This document shows, piece after piece, positions 55,930 through 64,000 of a stretch of DNA of 64,000 nt (position 1 is the stretch's first letter; each line of letters opens with the position of its first letter). A program made the position numbers and the translations under genes. The notes below the pieces were generated by a model. That model saw only the letters and a list, made by a program, of their open reading frames with translations. It did not search any database and was not told the DNA's origin. Source of the DNA: Mycolicibacterium madagascariense (lineage in GTDB: Bacteria > Actinomycetota > Actinomycetes > Mycobacteriales > Mycobacteriaceae); contig NZ_AP022610.1 in assembly GCF_010729665.1 (NCBI RefSeq), positions 2,170,001 through 2,234,000 on the forward strand, given 5' to 3'.

Positions 55930-56483
55930 CCCGGATCGTCGGCGGTCGGTGCGGCGGTCGCCGAATATCGGTGCCGCGCAGCGGAACTCGGCCCACCACC
56001 GACCGCGTTCGGGAGTCGCTGTTCAACGTCCTGGCCGCCCGGGTCGACTTCGACGGGCTCGCGGTCCTGGATCTCTACGCGGGGTCCGGCGCGCTCGGGC
56101 TGGAGGCGCTCTCCCGGGGCGCGACGTCGGCGCTGTTCGTGGAGTCCGACCGGCGCGCGGCCGCGATCATCGCCGAAAACGTTGCGGCACTTGGCGTCAC
56201 GGGTGCCACGGTGCGTTGCGCCGGCGTGGCCGCGGTGGTGAGCGCCGGTGCCGATCGTCGCGTCGACCTGGTGTTCGCCGACCCGCCGTACGACGTGTCG
56301 ACGGCCGACGTCGAGGCGGTCCTCGGTGCGCTCGTCGACGGTGGCTGGCCGGCCGCGGGCGCGGTCGCGGTGATCGAGCGGCCCCATTCGGCGCCGCCGG
56401 TGGCCTGGCCGGCCGGCTGGACGCCGGGGCGCGACCGCCGCTACGGCGACACCCGGCTGGAGTTCGGCGAGTTCGGGCCGTGA
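55926..56483 (+). CDS. rsmD: 16S rRNA (guanine966-N2)-methyltransferase RsmD
   Basis: 185 residues from CTG 55926. Start reasoning: the conserved N-terminus [16 protein letters not shown] begins right after this codon, no ATG, GTG or TTG is in frame near it, the next GTG (55971) would remove the conserved part, and the CTGA overlap with the pca stop copies the usual GTGA/ATGA coupling. SAM-binding motif [19 protein letters not shown] and the catalytic DPPY in [11 protein letters not shown] are intact. Translation level may be low because of the CTG. Confidence 0.87.
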   Translation: MTRIVGGRCGGRRISVPRSGTRPTTDRVRESLFNVLAARVDFDGLAVLDLYAGSGALGLEALSRGATSALFVESDRRAAAIIAENVAALGVTGATVRCAGVAAVVSAGADRRVDLVFADPPYDVSTADVEAVLGALVDGGWPAAGAVAVIERPHSAPPVAWPAGWTPGRDRRYGDTRLEFGEFGP

Positions 56484-56494
56484 GGACCGTGGCG

Positions 56495-56500
56495 TAACCT
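56495..56500 (+). promoter_or_regulatory. -10 element for leaderless coaD
   Basis: TAACCT ends 8 bases before the ATG at 56509. Confidence 0.55.
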
Positions 56501-56508
56501 GCTCGACC

Positions 56509-56988
56509 ATGAGTGGCGCCGTATGCCCAGGCTCGTTCGATCCCGTGACGCTCGGTCACGTCGACGTGTTCGAGCGGGCGGCGGCCCAGTTCGACGAGGT
56601 CGTGGTGGCGGTCCTGGTCAACCCCAACAAGTCGGGCATGTTCAGCCCCGACGAGCGCATGGCCCTGATCCGCGAGTCGACGTCGCACCTGCCCAATCTG
56701 CGGGTGGAGAGCGGCAGCGGACTGGTCGTCGACTTCGTGACGGCGCGCGGCTACACGGCCATCGTGAAGGGTCTGCGCTCGGGCACCGACTTCGAGTACG
56801 AGCTGCAGATGGCGCAGATGAACAAGCACGTCGCCGGCGTCGACACGTTCTTCGTCGCGACCAATCCCCGCTATGCGTTCGTGTCGTCGTCGCTCGCCAA
56901 GGAGGTGGCCATGCTCGGCGGCGACGTCACCGCGCTGCTGCCCGAGCCGGTCAACGCGGCGCTGCGGGTCAAGCGCGCCGAGCGCTGA
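56509..56988 (+). CDS. coaD: Phosphopantetheine adenylyltransferase
   Basis: Penultimate step of coenzyme A synthesis. 159 residues. Class I nucleotidyltransferase: [20 protein letters not shown] (HxGH-type TLGH), [19 protein letters not shown], and the ISSS-type motif as [20 protein letters not shown]. The last codons and stop (GCCGAGCGCTGA) are the first copy of a 22-bp tandem array that runs into the intergenic region. Confidence 0.96.
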   Translation: MSGAVCPGSFDPVTLGHVDVFERAAAQFDEVVVAVLVNPNKSGMFSPDERMALIRESTSHLPNLRVESGSGLVVDFVTARGYTAIVKGLRSGTDFEYELQMAQMNKHVAGVDTFFVATNPRYAFVSSSLAKEVAMLGGDVTALLPEPVNAALRVKRAER

Positions 56989-57116
56989 CACCCCGCCCGC
57001 CGAGCGCTGACGCCCCGCCCGCCGAGCGCTGACGCCCCGCCCGCCGAGCGCTGACGCCCCGCCCGCCGAGCGCTGACGCCCCGCCCGCCGAGCGCTGACG
57101 CCCCGCCCGCCGAGCC
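56977..57116 (+). repeat. 22-bp tandem repeats from the coaD 3' end
   Basis: GCCGAGCGCTGAC begins at 56977, 56999, 57021, 57043, 57065 and 57087, with a broken seventh copy at 57109; the other nine bases of each unit are CCCC-G-CCCG type. The first copy is the end of coaD, so the gene end has been amplified into non-coding DNA. Period 22 would shift frame, but the repeated TGA keeps the gene end unchanged. Confidence 0.9.
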
Positions 57117-57162
57117 TGCTGGGAGATCGCGTCGAGCGCCGGATTCGCGATCTGACAGCAGG
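57115..57162. repeat. Palindromic element upstream of sepIVA, copy B
   Basis: CCTGCTG (57115-57121) pairs with CAGCAGG (57156-57162) and AGATCGCG (57124-57131) with CGCGATCT (57146-57153), with a 2-base bubble between. Same design and core (CTGCTGGGAGATCGC) as copy A at 43049-43102 read on the other strand. Confidence 0.75.
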
Positions 57163-57266
57163 ATCGGCGCGCGGGTCGATCGAAAACTCACCGGCGTGGC
57201 GTACCGAGTCACACGAGTAACACCAGGCACACTGGTCACGACCAACTAGGCCGGGAGGGTATTGCC

Positions 57267-58004
57267 GTGTACCGAGTATTCGAAGCGCTCGACGAGCTCG
57301 GAGCCATCGTCGAGGAAGCCCGCGGTGTGCCGATGACGGCCGGCTGCATGGTGCCCCGAGGCGACGTGCTCGAGCTGCTCGACGACATCAAGGACGCCAT
57401 CCCCGGCGAACTCGACGACGCGCAGGACGTCCTCGACGCCCGCGACCAGATGTTGCGCGAGGCAAAGGATCACGCCGACTCCATGGTGGCGTCGGCGACC
57501 GCTGAGGCGGACTCACTGCTCAATCACTCCCGCAGCGAGGCCGACCGCATCCTCGCCGACGCCAAGGGCGCCGCGGACCGCATGGTCTCCGAGGCGCGCC
57601 AGCACGCCGAGCGCATGGTCGGCGAGGCCCGCGAGGAGGCCAACCGCGTCTCGACGATGTCCAAGCGCGAGTACGAGGCCAGCACCATGCGTGCCAAGGC
57701 CGAGGCCGACCGCCTCATCGAGAACGGCAACGTCTCCTACGAGAAGGCCGTCCAGGAGGGCATCAAGGAGCAGCAGCGCCTGGTGTCGCAGACCGAGATC
57801 GTCCAGACCGCGACCGCGGAGGCGACCCGGCTCATCGACACGGCCCACGCCGAGGCCGACCGCCTGCGCGGCGAGTGCGACATCTACGTCGACAGCAAGC
57901 TCGCCGAGTTCGAGGACTACCTCAACGGCACCCTGCGCTCCGTCGGACGCGGCCGCCACCAACTGCGGACCGCCGCCGGCACGCACGACTACGCGCAGCG
58001 ATAA
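57267..58004 (+). CDS. sepIVA: DivIVA-like septal protein SepIVA
   Basis: 245 residues from GTG 57267; GGGAGGG lies seven bases upstream. After a short N-terminal domain (YRVFEALDELGAIVEEARGVPMTAGCMVPRGDVLELLDDIKDAIPGELDDAQDVL) the protein is one long Ala/Glu/Arg coiled coil (about residues 65-220) of SEADRILADAKGAADRMVSEARQ type, like DivIVA. The M. smegmatis/M. tuberculosis orthologue (Rv2927c) is essential for division and works at the septum. Confidence 0.9.
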   Translation: MYRVFEALDELGAIVEEARGVPMTAGCMVPRGDVLELLDDIKDAIPGELDDAQDVLDARDQMLREAKDHADSMVASATAEADSLLNHSRSEADRILADAKGAADRMVSEARQHAERMVGEAREEANRVSTMSKREYEASTMRAKAEADRLIENGNVSYEKAVQEGIKEQQRLVSQTEIVQTATAEATRLIDTAHAEADRLRGECDIYVDSKLAEFEDYLNGTLRSVGRGRHQLRTAAGTHDYAQR

Positions 58005-58056
58005 GCCAGGAGCACGACCGCCCGCGGTCCATTGGGGCCGCGTCGGACCTGCGCCG

Positions 58057-58062
58057 TAGGAT
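58057..58062 (+). promoter_or_regulatory. -10 element for leaderless DUF177 gene
   Basis: TAGGAT ends 6 bases before the ATG at 58069. Confidence 0.55.
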
Positions 58063-58068
58063 CGTCTG

Positions 58069-58671
58069 ATGGCCGGATCGAAGCATGGCGCGCACCGCGG
58101 TTCCCCGTTAGGCCCGCGATCGCCCTTCGTCCTGGACGTCTCGCGGCTCGGGATGCGGCCCGGCTCGATGATCACGTTCGACGACACGGTGTCCGCGCCG
58201 TCGCGGATCGGCATCGAGCTGATCGGCATCCCCGAGGGTGCCCCCGTCGACCTCGACCTGCGACTGGAGTCGGTGTCGGAGGGCGTCCTGGTCAGTGGCA
58301 CGGTGTCGGCGCCGACGGAGGGCGAGTGCTCGCGCTGCCTGACGCCGGTGACCGGTGACGTCGAGATCTACCTCACCGAGCTGTTCGCCTACCCGGACAG
58401 CGCCACCGAGGCCACCACCGACGAGGACGACGAGGTGGGCCGGGTCGTCGACGACACCGTCGACCTCGAGCAGCCGATCATCGACGCCGTCGGCATGATG
58501 CTGCCGTTCTCGCCCCTGTGCCGCGAGGACTGTCCCGGCCTGTGCCCCGAGTGCGGGATCCCGCTGGCCGACGTCGAGGCCGACGCCGAGCCGCACCGTC
58601 ACGACGTCGTCGATCCGAGGTGGGCGAAGCTGGCGGCGCTGCAGCTCCCCGACGACGAGGGCCGCGGGTGA
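58069..58671 (+). CDS. DUF177/YceD-family protein (Rv2926c-like)
   Basis: 200 residues. YceD family: GSPFVLDVSRLG-type start (SPFVLDVSRLGMRPGSM), GTVSAPTEGECSRCLTPVTGDVEIYLTELFAYP, and a C-terminal Cys cluster (PLCREDCPGLCPECGIPL) that looks able to bind zinc. Family members are tied to 23S rRNA processing and normally precede rpmF; here rpmF is absent and rnc (RNase III) follows with a GTGA overlap, which keeps the rRNA link. Confidence 0.85.
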   Translation: MAGSKHGAHRGSPLGPRSPFVLDVSRLGMRPGSMITFDDTVSAPSRIGIELIGIPEGAPVDLDLRLESVSEGVLVSGTVSAPTEGECSRCLTPVTGDVEIYLTELFAYPDSATEATTDEDDEVGRVVDDTVDLEQPIIDAVGMMLPFSPLCREDCPGLCPECGIPLADVEADAEPHRHDVVDPRWAKLAALQLPDDEGRG

Positions 58672-59408
58672 CGGTCGACCGCACCCCGTTGCTCGAGGCG
58701 CTCGGCGTCGATCTGCCCGACGAGCTGCTCACCCTGGCACTGACACATCGCAGCTACGCGTACGAGGCGGGCGGCCTGCCCACCAACGAACGGCTCGAAT
58801 TCCTCGGTGACGCCGTACTCGGCCTGGTCATCACGTCGGAGATCTTCACCAGGTACCCCGACCGCAGCGAAGGCGAGCTGGCGAAGCTGAAATCCGCGGT
58901 GGTCAACACCCAGGCACTGGCGCGGATCGCCAGGAACCTCGTCCCCGGCGGGCTGGGCACCTACCTGCTCCTGGGCCGCGGTGAGGTCAGCAGTGGCGGC
59001 GCGCAGAAGGCGAACCTGCTCGCCGACGCCGTGGAGTCACTGTTGGGCGCGACGTACGTCCAGCACGGACACGAGGTCGCCCAGGAGGTCATCATCCGGC
59101 TGTTCTCCGACGCGCTGACGACCGCCGCCAACCTGGGCGCCGGCCTCGACTGGAAGACCAGCCTGCAGGAGCTCGCCGCGGCGCGCCGCCTCGGCGTGCC
59201 CGCCTACGTGGTCTCGTCGAGCGGCCCCGAGCACGACAAGCACTTCACGGCGCGGGCCACGGTCAGCGGCGAGGACTACGGGCACGGCGAGGGGCACACC
59301 AAGAAGGAGGCCGAGCAGCAGGCGGCCGCCGCGGCGTACAAGGCGCTGGCGGCGATCGAGGCCGTCGACGCGCCCGACGCCGACACCGAGCTCGCGCGGG
59401 ATGCCTGA
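58668..59408 (+). CDS. rnc: Ribonuclease III
   Basis: Cleaves double-stranded RNA in rRNA processing. 246 residues from GTG 58668. Catalytic motif [21 protein letters not shown] (residues about 38-58) with Glu and Asp ligands, second Asp/Glu in [18 protein letters not shown], and C-terminal dsRNA-binding domain ([16 protein letters not shown] ... [19 protein letters not shown]). Overlaps both neighbours, by 4 and 8 bases. Confidence 0.95.
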   Translation: MTVDRTPLLEALGVDLPDELLTLALTHRSYAYEAGGLPTNERLEFLGDAVLGLVITSEIFTRYPDRSEGELAKLKSAVVNTQALARIARNLVPGGLGTYLLLGRGEVSSGGAQKANLLADAVESLLGATYVQHGHEVAQEVIIRLFSDALTTAANLGAGLDWKTSLQELAAARRLGVPAYVVSSSGPEHDKHFTARATVSGEDYGHGEGHTKKEAEQQAAAAAYKALAAIEAVDAPDADTELARDA

Positions 59409-60294
59409 GCTTCCCGAGGTCGAGGTCGTCCGCCGCGGACTCGACGCCCACGTCGTCGGGCGCAGCATCACCGCGGTGCGCGTGCACCACCCCCGCGCGG
59501 TGCGGCGCCACGAGGAGGGGCCCGCCGATCTGACGGCCCGGCTGCTCGACCGCGTCGTGACGGGAACCGGCCGTCGCGGCAAGTACCTGTGGCTCACCCT
59601 CGACGGCGGCGACGCCCTGGTGGTCCACCTCGGGATGAGTGGCCAGATGCTGCTGGGACCGGTGACCAAGACCGAGCACCTGCGGGTCGCGACGCTGCTC
59701 GACGACGGCACGGCCATGAGCTTCGTCGATCAACGCACGTTCGGCGGATGGATGCTCGCCGACCTCGTCACCGTCGACGGCACCGAGGTGCCCGTCCCCG
59801 TCGCGCACGTCGCCCGCGATCCGCTCGACCCCCTCTTCGATGCGGCCGCGGTGGTAAAGGTGTTGCGCGGCAAGCACTCCGAGATCAAGCGCCAGCTGCT
59901 CGACCAGACCGTCGTGTCCGGCATCGGCAACATCTACGCCGACGAGTCGCTCTGGCGGGCCAAGGTCAACGGGGCCCGCATCGCCGAGACGCTGACGAAG
60001 CCCAAGCTCGTGGAGCTCCTCGGCCACGCCGCCGAGGTGATGCGCGACGCGCTCGGTCAGGGCGGGACGTCGTTCGACTCGCTCTACGTCAACGTCAACG
60101 GCGAGTCGGGCTACTTCGACCGGTCGCTGGACGCCTACGGCCGCGAGGGCCTGCCGTGCCGACGCTGCGGCGCGATCATGAAGCGCGACAAGTTCATGAA
60201 CCGGTCCTCGTTCTACTGTCCACGGTGTCAACCGAGACCACGCCAACCGGGACCACGCCAACCGGGACCACGCCAACCGCGGCCGCGGCCTTGA
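59401..60294 (+). CDS. mutM: Formamidopyrimidine-DNA glycosylase
   Basis: Excises 8-oxoguanine and nicks abasic sites. 297 residues. N-terminal catalytic Pro-Glu in [14 protein letters not shown], Lys in HLGMSGQM region, H2TH motif ([26 protein letters not shown]), and C-terminal zinc finger with [10 protein letters not shown] and YCPRCQ. After the finger comes an added tail of about 19 residues made of PRQPG repeats, encoded by a 15-bp tandem repeat. Overlaps rnc by eight bases. Confidence 0.95.
   Translation: MPELPEVEVVRRGLDAHVVGRSITAVRVHHPRAVRRHEEGPADLTARLLDRVVTGTGRRGKYLWLTLDGGDALVVHLGMSGQMLLGPVTKTEHLRVATLLDDGTAMSFVDQRTFGGWMLADLVTVDGTEVPVPVAHVARDPLDPLFDAAAVVKVLRGKHSEIKRQLLDQTVVSGIGNIYADESLWRAKVNGARIAETLTKPKLVELLGHAAEVMRDALGQGGTSFDSLYVNVNGESGYFDRSLDAYGREGLPCRRCGAIMKRDKFMNRSSFYCPRCQPRPRQPGPRQPGPRQPRPRP
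60231..60280 (+). repeat. 15-bp tandem repeat in the mutM tail
   Basis: ACCGGGACCACGCCA occurs at 60246 and 60261, with a one-base variant at 60231 and a 5-base remnant after. In frame, encoding PRQPG units beyond the zinc finger. Confidence 0.9.
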
Positions 60295-60346
60295 CGATCA
60301 CGACCCGCCGAAATGCCATGTCGGCGAACGAGTATGGAGGAGCTAC

Positions 60347-60754
60347 ATGACGGATCTGTGGGTCGAACGCACGGGCGTGCGCCGCTACACCGGCCGCAGC
60401 ACGCGGGGTGCGGAGGTGCTCGTCGGTTCCGAGGACGTCGAGGGCGTCTTTACGCCGGGGGAGTTGCTCAAGATCGCGCTGGCCGCGTGCAGCGGCATGA
60501 GCAGCGACCACGCCCTGCGTACCCGCCTCGGTGACGACTACCAGGCCACCGTGCGGGTGTCCGGGCCCGCCGACCGTGAGCAGGAGCGCTACCCGCTGCT
60601 GGAGGAGAAGCTCGAGGTCGACCTCTCGGGGCTCTCCGAGGAGGAGATCAGGAAGCTCAAGGTCATCGTCGAGCGGTCGATCGACAAGGTGTGCACCGTC
60701 GGTCGCACCCTGAAGTCAGGCACCGAGGTGACGTTCGAGGTCACGGAGAAGTGA
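60347..60754 (+). CDS. OsmC-family protein (Rv2923c-like)
   Basis: 135 residues from ATG 60347; GGAGGAG five bases upstream. OsmC/Ohr fold with the two reactive cysteines in [13 protein letters not shown] and [11 protein letters not shown]. Such proteins reduce organic hydroperoxides with thiols; some are only stress-induced binding proteins. The stop overlaps the acyP start. Confidence 0.88.
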   Translation: MTDLWVERTGVRRYTGRSTRGAEVLVGSEDVEGVFTPGELLKIALAACSGMSSDHALRTRLGDDYQATVRVSGPADREQERYPLLEEKLEVDLSGLSEEEIRKLKVIVERSIDKVCTVGRTLKSGTEVTFEVTEK

Positions 60755-61041
60755 GCCATCCCCCCGACGCTCCCGTCCGGGTGAGCGCGTGGGTGCACGG
60801 CCGGGTGCAGGGCGTCGGATTCCGCTGGTGGACGCGCGCCAGGGCGCTCGAACTCGGGCTCACCGGCTTCGCGGCCAACAAGCCCGACGGCCGCGTGCAC
60901 GTCGTGGCGCGCGGCCCGCGCGACGCGTGCCAACGGCTCGTCGACCTGCTCAAAGACGGGGCCACGCCGGGGCGCGTCGACACCGTCGTCTACGACTGGT
61001 CCGAGGCGGGCGATCCGATCGAGGGCTTCGCCGAGCGGTAG
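60751..61041 (+). CDS. acyP: Acylphosphatase
   Basis: 96 residues from GTG 60751, overlapping the upstream stop (GTGA). Small ferredoxin-like fold with the phosphate loop [16 protein letters not shown] (catalytic Arg) and the Asn in [16 protein letters not shown]. Hydrolyses acyl phosphates; cellular role obscure. Precedes smc as in M. tuberculosis (Rv2922A). Confidence 0.93.
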   Translation: MSHPPDAPVRVSAWVHGRVQGVGFRWWTRARALELGLTGFAANKPDGRVHVVARGPRDACQRLVDLLKDGATPGRVDTVVYDWSEAGDPIEGFAER

Positions 61042-61053
61042 CAACCTCGCAGG

Positions 61054-61059
61054 TAAGCT
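61054..61059 (+). promoter_or_regulatory. -10 element for leaderless smc
   Basis: TAAGCT ends 8 bases before the ATG at 61068. Confidence 0.55.
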
Positions 61060-61067
61060 CGCAGCCC

Positions 61068-64000
61068 ATGCATCTCAAGAGTCTGACGCTGAAGGGCTTC
61101 AAGTCCTTCGCCTCGCCGACGACTCTGCGCTTCGAACCCGGCATCACGTGCGTGGTCGGTCCCAACGGCTCGGGCAAGTCGAACGTCGTCGATGCGCTGA
61201 CGTGGGTCATGGGCGAGCAGGGCGCCAAGACGCTGCGCGGCGGCAAGATGGAGGACGTCATCTTCGCCGGCACGTCGTCGCGGGCACCGCTCGGGCGCGC
61301 CGAGGTGACGCTGACGATCGACAACTCCGACAACGCCCTGCCGATCGAGTACTCCGAGGTGTCCATCACCCGCCGGATGTTCCGCGACGGCGCAGGCGAA
61401 TACGAGATCAACGGCAGCAGCTGCCGGCTGATGGACGTGCAAGAGCTCCTCAGCGACTCGGGCATCGGGCGCGAGATGCACGTCATCGTCGGCCAGGGCA
61501 AGCTCTCGGAGATCCTGGAGTCGCGCCCGGAGGACCGGCGCGCGTTCATCGAGGAAGCCGCAGGCGTGCTGAAGCATCGCAAGCGCAAGGAGAAGGCGGT
61601 CCGCAAGCTCGACTCGATGTCGGCGAACCTGAACCGGCTCTCCGATCTGACCGCCGAGTTGCGGCGCCAGCTCAAACCGCTCGGGCGTCAGGCGGAGATG
61701 GCGCGGCGGGCCCAGACCATCCAGGCCGACCTGCGGGATGCCCGGTTGCGGTTGGCCGCCGACGATCTGGTGGCTCGGCGCAACGAATTTCGCGACACGA
61801 ACCAGGCCGAGACCCTGCTGCGGCGCGAGTACGACGAGATCAGCGCGCGACTGGACACCGCGACGCTGGAACTGACCGCCCACGACACCGCGGTGTCCGA
61901 GTTGAGCGGTCGCGCCGAAGCCGCGCAGCAGACGTGGTTTCGGTTGTCCGCCTTGGCCGAACGGGTCGGGGCGACGGTGCGCATCGCTGCCGAGCGCACG
62001 CAGCTGCTCGACGCCGACACCGATCGGTCCGAGGGCACCGATCCCGAAGCGCTGGAGGCCGAGGCCGACGAGGTCGCCGCCCACGAACGGCTGCTGCTGG
62101 AGGAACTGGCCGAGTCGCGACATCGCCAGGAGGAGGCGCGCGCCGAGCTGAGCGAACGCGAGCGCATCGCCACCGAGGCCGAACGTGCGCACCTCGCGGC
62201 GGCCCGCGCCGAGGCCGACCGTCGGGAGGGCCTGGCCAGGCTCGCCGGTCAGGTCGACACGATGCGCACGCGCGTCGAGTCGATCGACGAGGGCGTCGCC
62301 CGACTGACCGTCGCCATCGAGGACGCCGCGCTGCGGGTCGAGCAGGCCCGCGCGGAGTTCGACACCGTCCAGAGCCGGGTGGCCGAGCTCGACGCGGGCG
62401 AGGTCGGACTCGACGAGCAGCACGACCGCACCATGGCCGCGCAGCGGCAGGCCGACGCGCGCGTGGTCGAGTTGCAGGCGGCCGAGCGCGGCGTCGAACG
62501 CCAGGTGGCGTCGCTGCGGGCGCGCATCGATGCGCTCGCGGTCGGATTGGACCGTCGCGACGGTGCGGCGTGGCTGCAGCAGCACGGCGGCACGGGCCTG
62601 TTCGGTTCGGTGGCCGAGATGGTGCGCGTCAGACCCGGCTACGAGACGGCCATCGCCGCGGTGCTCGGTTCGGCGGCCGACGCCCTTGCCGCCGAGGACT
62701 TCGGTGCGGCCCGCTCGGCCGTCGCCGCGCTCAAGGAGGCCGACGGTGGGCGGGCCGCCCTCGTCTTCGGTGATTGGCCGGAAGCCGTTGTTGCACAGCA
62801 TGATTCGGATGCGGCCCTACCCGAGGGTGCGGTATGGGCGCTGGACCTGGTGGAGCCGTCGCCCCGGCTGCGCGGCGCAATCGGCGCGCTGCTGGCCGGA
62901 GTCGTCGTGGTCGGGGAACTCTCGGTCGCCCTCGACCTGGTGGCCGCGCGCCCCCGGGTGCGGGTCGTCACCACCGATGGTGACCTGGTGGGTGCGGGTC
63001 TGCTCACCGGCGGGTCCGACCGCAAACCGAGCACACTGGAGATCACCAGCGAAATCGACAGGGCCAAGGCCGATTTGGTGGACGCCGAACGTCAGGTCGG
63101 CGAGCTGACCGCGGCGTTGTCCGGGGCGCTGGAGGAACAGGCTGCGCGGCGCGACGCCGCCGAGGACGCGCTCGCCGCGCTCAACGAATCCGACGCCGCC
63201 ATCTCGGCGATCTACGAGCAGCTCGCGAGGCTGGGGCAGGACGCCCGCGCCGCCGACGAGGAGTGGCAGCGGCTGATCGGGCAGCGCAACGAGCTGGAGG
63301 CCGGCCGGGTCAAGACCGTCCAGGAGCTCACCGAACTCGAGGAGCGCCTGCGCAATGCGCAGGAGGAGCCGATGTTCGACGACGAACCGGTCGACCGTCT
63401 GGAGTCGGTGGCGGCGGCCGAGGCGGCCAGGGCGGCCGAGTTCGAAGCGCGGCTGACCGTGCGCACCGCCGAGGAACGCGCGAATGGCGTTCGCGGACGG
63501 GCGGATTCACTGCGGCGGGCGGCGGCCGCCGAACGCGAGGCGCGGCTGCGGGCGCAGCGCGCCCGCGAGGCCCGCGAATACGCCGCAGCGGTCGCGGCGG
63601 CGGTGGCGGAGTCCGGGCGGCTGGTGGCGGCGCGACTGGCCACCGCGGTGGCGGTCGCGGGCCGGACCCGCGACGGCCTGGCCACCGAACGCAGTGCCCG
63701 CGCCGAGGCGCTGAGCCGGGTGCGTCGTGAGGTCGACGAACTGAGCGCGCGGCTGAGCGCCCTGACCGACTCGCTGCACCGCGACGAGGTGGCCAAGGCG
63801 CAGGCGGCGCTGCGCATCGAGCAGCTCGAACAGCAGGCGCTGGAGCAGTTCGGCATGGCGACCGACGACCTGGTCGAGGAGTACGGGCCCCACGTCGGGC
63901 TGCCTCCCACGGCGCTGGAGATGGCGGAGTACGAGCAGGCCAAGGAACGCGGCGAGCAGGTCACCGAGCCCGCCCCGATGCCGTTCGACCGGGCCACCCA
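61068..64000 (+). CDS. smc: Chromosome segregation ATPase SMC, 5' part
   Basis: The frame is open from ATG 61068 to the window end: 977 codons, lacking the C-terminal ATPase half. Organises and segregates the chromosome with ScpA/ScpB. N-terminal Walker [12 protein letters not shown] (about residue 29), then [26 protein letters not shown], first coiled coil from about residue 165, hinge from about 510 to 650 ([23 protein letters not shown] ... [16 protein letters not shown]), and the returning coiled coil, very rich in Ala, Glu and Arg. Signature and Walker B motifs lie beyond the edge. Confidence 0.96.
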   Translation, partial: MHLKSLTLKGFKSFASPTTLRFEPGITCVVGPNGSGKSNVVDALTWVMGEQGAKTLRGGKMEDVIFAGTSSRAPLGRAEVTLTIDNSDNALPIEYSEVSITRRMFRDGAGEYEINGSSCRLMDVQELLSDSGIGREMHVIVGQGKLSEILESRPEDRRAFIEEAAGVLKHRKRKEKAVRKLDSMSANLNRLSDLTAELRRQLKPLGRQAEMARRAQTIQADLRDARLRLAADDLVARRNEFRDTNQAETLLRREYDEISARLDTATLELTAHDTAVSELSGRAEAAQQTWFRLSALAERVGATVRIAAERTQLLDADTDRSEGTDPEALEAEADEVAAHERLLLEELAESRHRQEEARAELSERERIATEAERAHLAAARAEADRREGLARLAGQVDTMRTRVESIDEGVARLTVAIEDAALRVEQARAEFDTVQSRVAELDAGEVGLDEQHDRTMAAQRQADARVVELQAAERGVERQVASLRARIDALAVGLDRRDGAAWLQQHGGTGLFGSVAEMVRVRPGYETAIAAVLGSAADALAAEDFGAARSAVAALKEADGGRAALVFGDWPEAVVAQHDSDAALPEGAVWALDLVEPSPRLRGAIGALLAGVVVVGELSVALDLVAARPRVRVVTTDGDLVGAGLLTGGSDRKPSTLEITSEIDRAKADLVDAERQVGELTAALSGALEEQAARRDAAEDALAALNESDAAISAIYEQLARLGQDARAADEEWQRLIGQRNELEAGRVKTVQELTELEERLRNAQEEPMFDDEPVDRLESVAAAEAARAAEFEARLTVRTAEERANGVRGRADSLRRAAAAEREARLRAQRAREAREYAAAVAAAVAESGRLVAARLATAVAVAGRTRDGLATERSARAEALSRVRREVDELSARLSALTDSLHRDEVAKAQAALRIEQLEQQALEQFGMATDDLVEEYGPHVGLPPTALEMAEYEQAKERGEQVTEPAPMPFDRAT

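Noticed and set aside
56977..57116. Possible CRISPR array
   Set aside because: Units are contiguous 22-bp tandem copies with no unique spacers and no cas genes nearby.

Overview
The window is chromosomal DNA of a high-GC actinobacterium. Gene order follows the Mycobacterium tuberculosis segment from Rv3015c to smc (Rv2922c) almost gene for gene (ligA, gatCA, pfkA, gatB, lppZ, ilvBNC, serA, leuB, gltX, leuCD, hupB, mutT1, ppk, fbiD, gpsA, ddl, thiL, ung, recG, pca, coaD, rnc, mutM, smc). There is no PDIM lipid locus between coaD and sepIVA, and there are extra genes that M. tuberculosis lacks here (an acyl-CoA ligase, a DUF1800/DUF1501 pair, a MarR/monooxygenase pair). This fits a non-tuberculous, probably rapidly growing Mycobacterium/Mycolicibacterium; the species cannot be named from sequence alone. 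These assignments rest on remembered family knowledge, not a search.

Layout. 1-3.3 kb: end of a MetE-like gene, a Pro/Ala-rich exported protein and an acyl-CoA ligase. 3.4-13.2 kb: ligA, an ACT-domain protein, gatC-gatA-pfkA-gatB, lppZ, a DoxX protein and Cfp6. 13.3-17 kb: the branched-chain amino acid operon ilvB-ilvN-ilvC, preceded by a leader peptide and a terminator hairpin that form a classical attenuator. 17-24 kb: TetR, a phytoene-dehydrogenase-like oxidoreductase, serA-leuB, a divergent monooxygenase/MarR pair with twin operators, and an MFS transporter. 24.2-26.8 kb: FAH-family gene, gltX, tRNA-Gln(CTG) and tRNA-Glu(CTC). 26.8-29.3 kb: DUF1501/DUF1800 pair. 29.4-33.2 kb: IclR regulator divergent from leuC-leuD, then hupB. 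33.2-43.3 kb: mutT1, ppk, fbiD, gpsA, a PLP enzyme, ddl, a DUF3515 protein, a stand-alone Lrp/AsnC sensor domain, thiL, ung, rpmB. 43.5-56 kb: FakA-like protein, recG, secreted HNH nuclease, two aldo/keto reductases, lipN, DsbA-VKOR, pca, rsmD. 56.5-64 kb: coaD, sepIVA, DUF177, rnc, mutM, OsmC, acyP, and smc, which runs off the end.

How the genes work together. GatCAB, GltX, tRNA-Gln and tRNA-Glu together supply the indirect (transamidation) route to Gln-tRNA. ilvBNC, leuCD, leuB and the IclR (LtbR-like) regulator cover most of branched-chain amino acid synthesis. DsbA-like and VKOR proteins are translationally coupled and should form one disulfide-generating system. ligA, ung, mutM, mutT1, recG and smc serve DNA repair and chromosome upkeep.

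Three features stand out below the gene level. About nineteen genes have a TANNNT hexamer 5-9 bases before an ATG/GTG start with no convincing ribosome binding site, which predicts leaderless transcription. Several intergenic regions hold elaborate palindromes, two of which are clearly related copies. rsmD appears to start with CTG. No prophage, insertion sequence, CRISPR array or toxin-antitoxin pair was seen.
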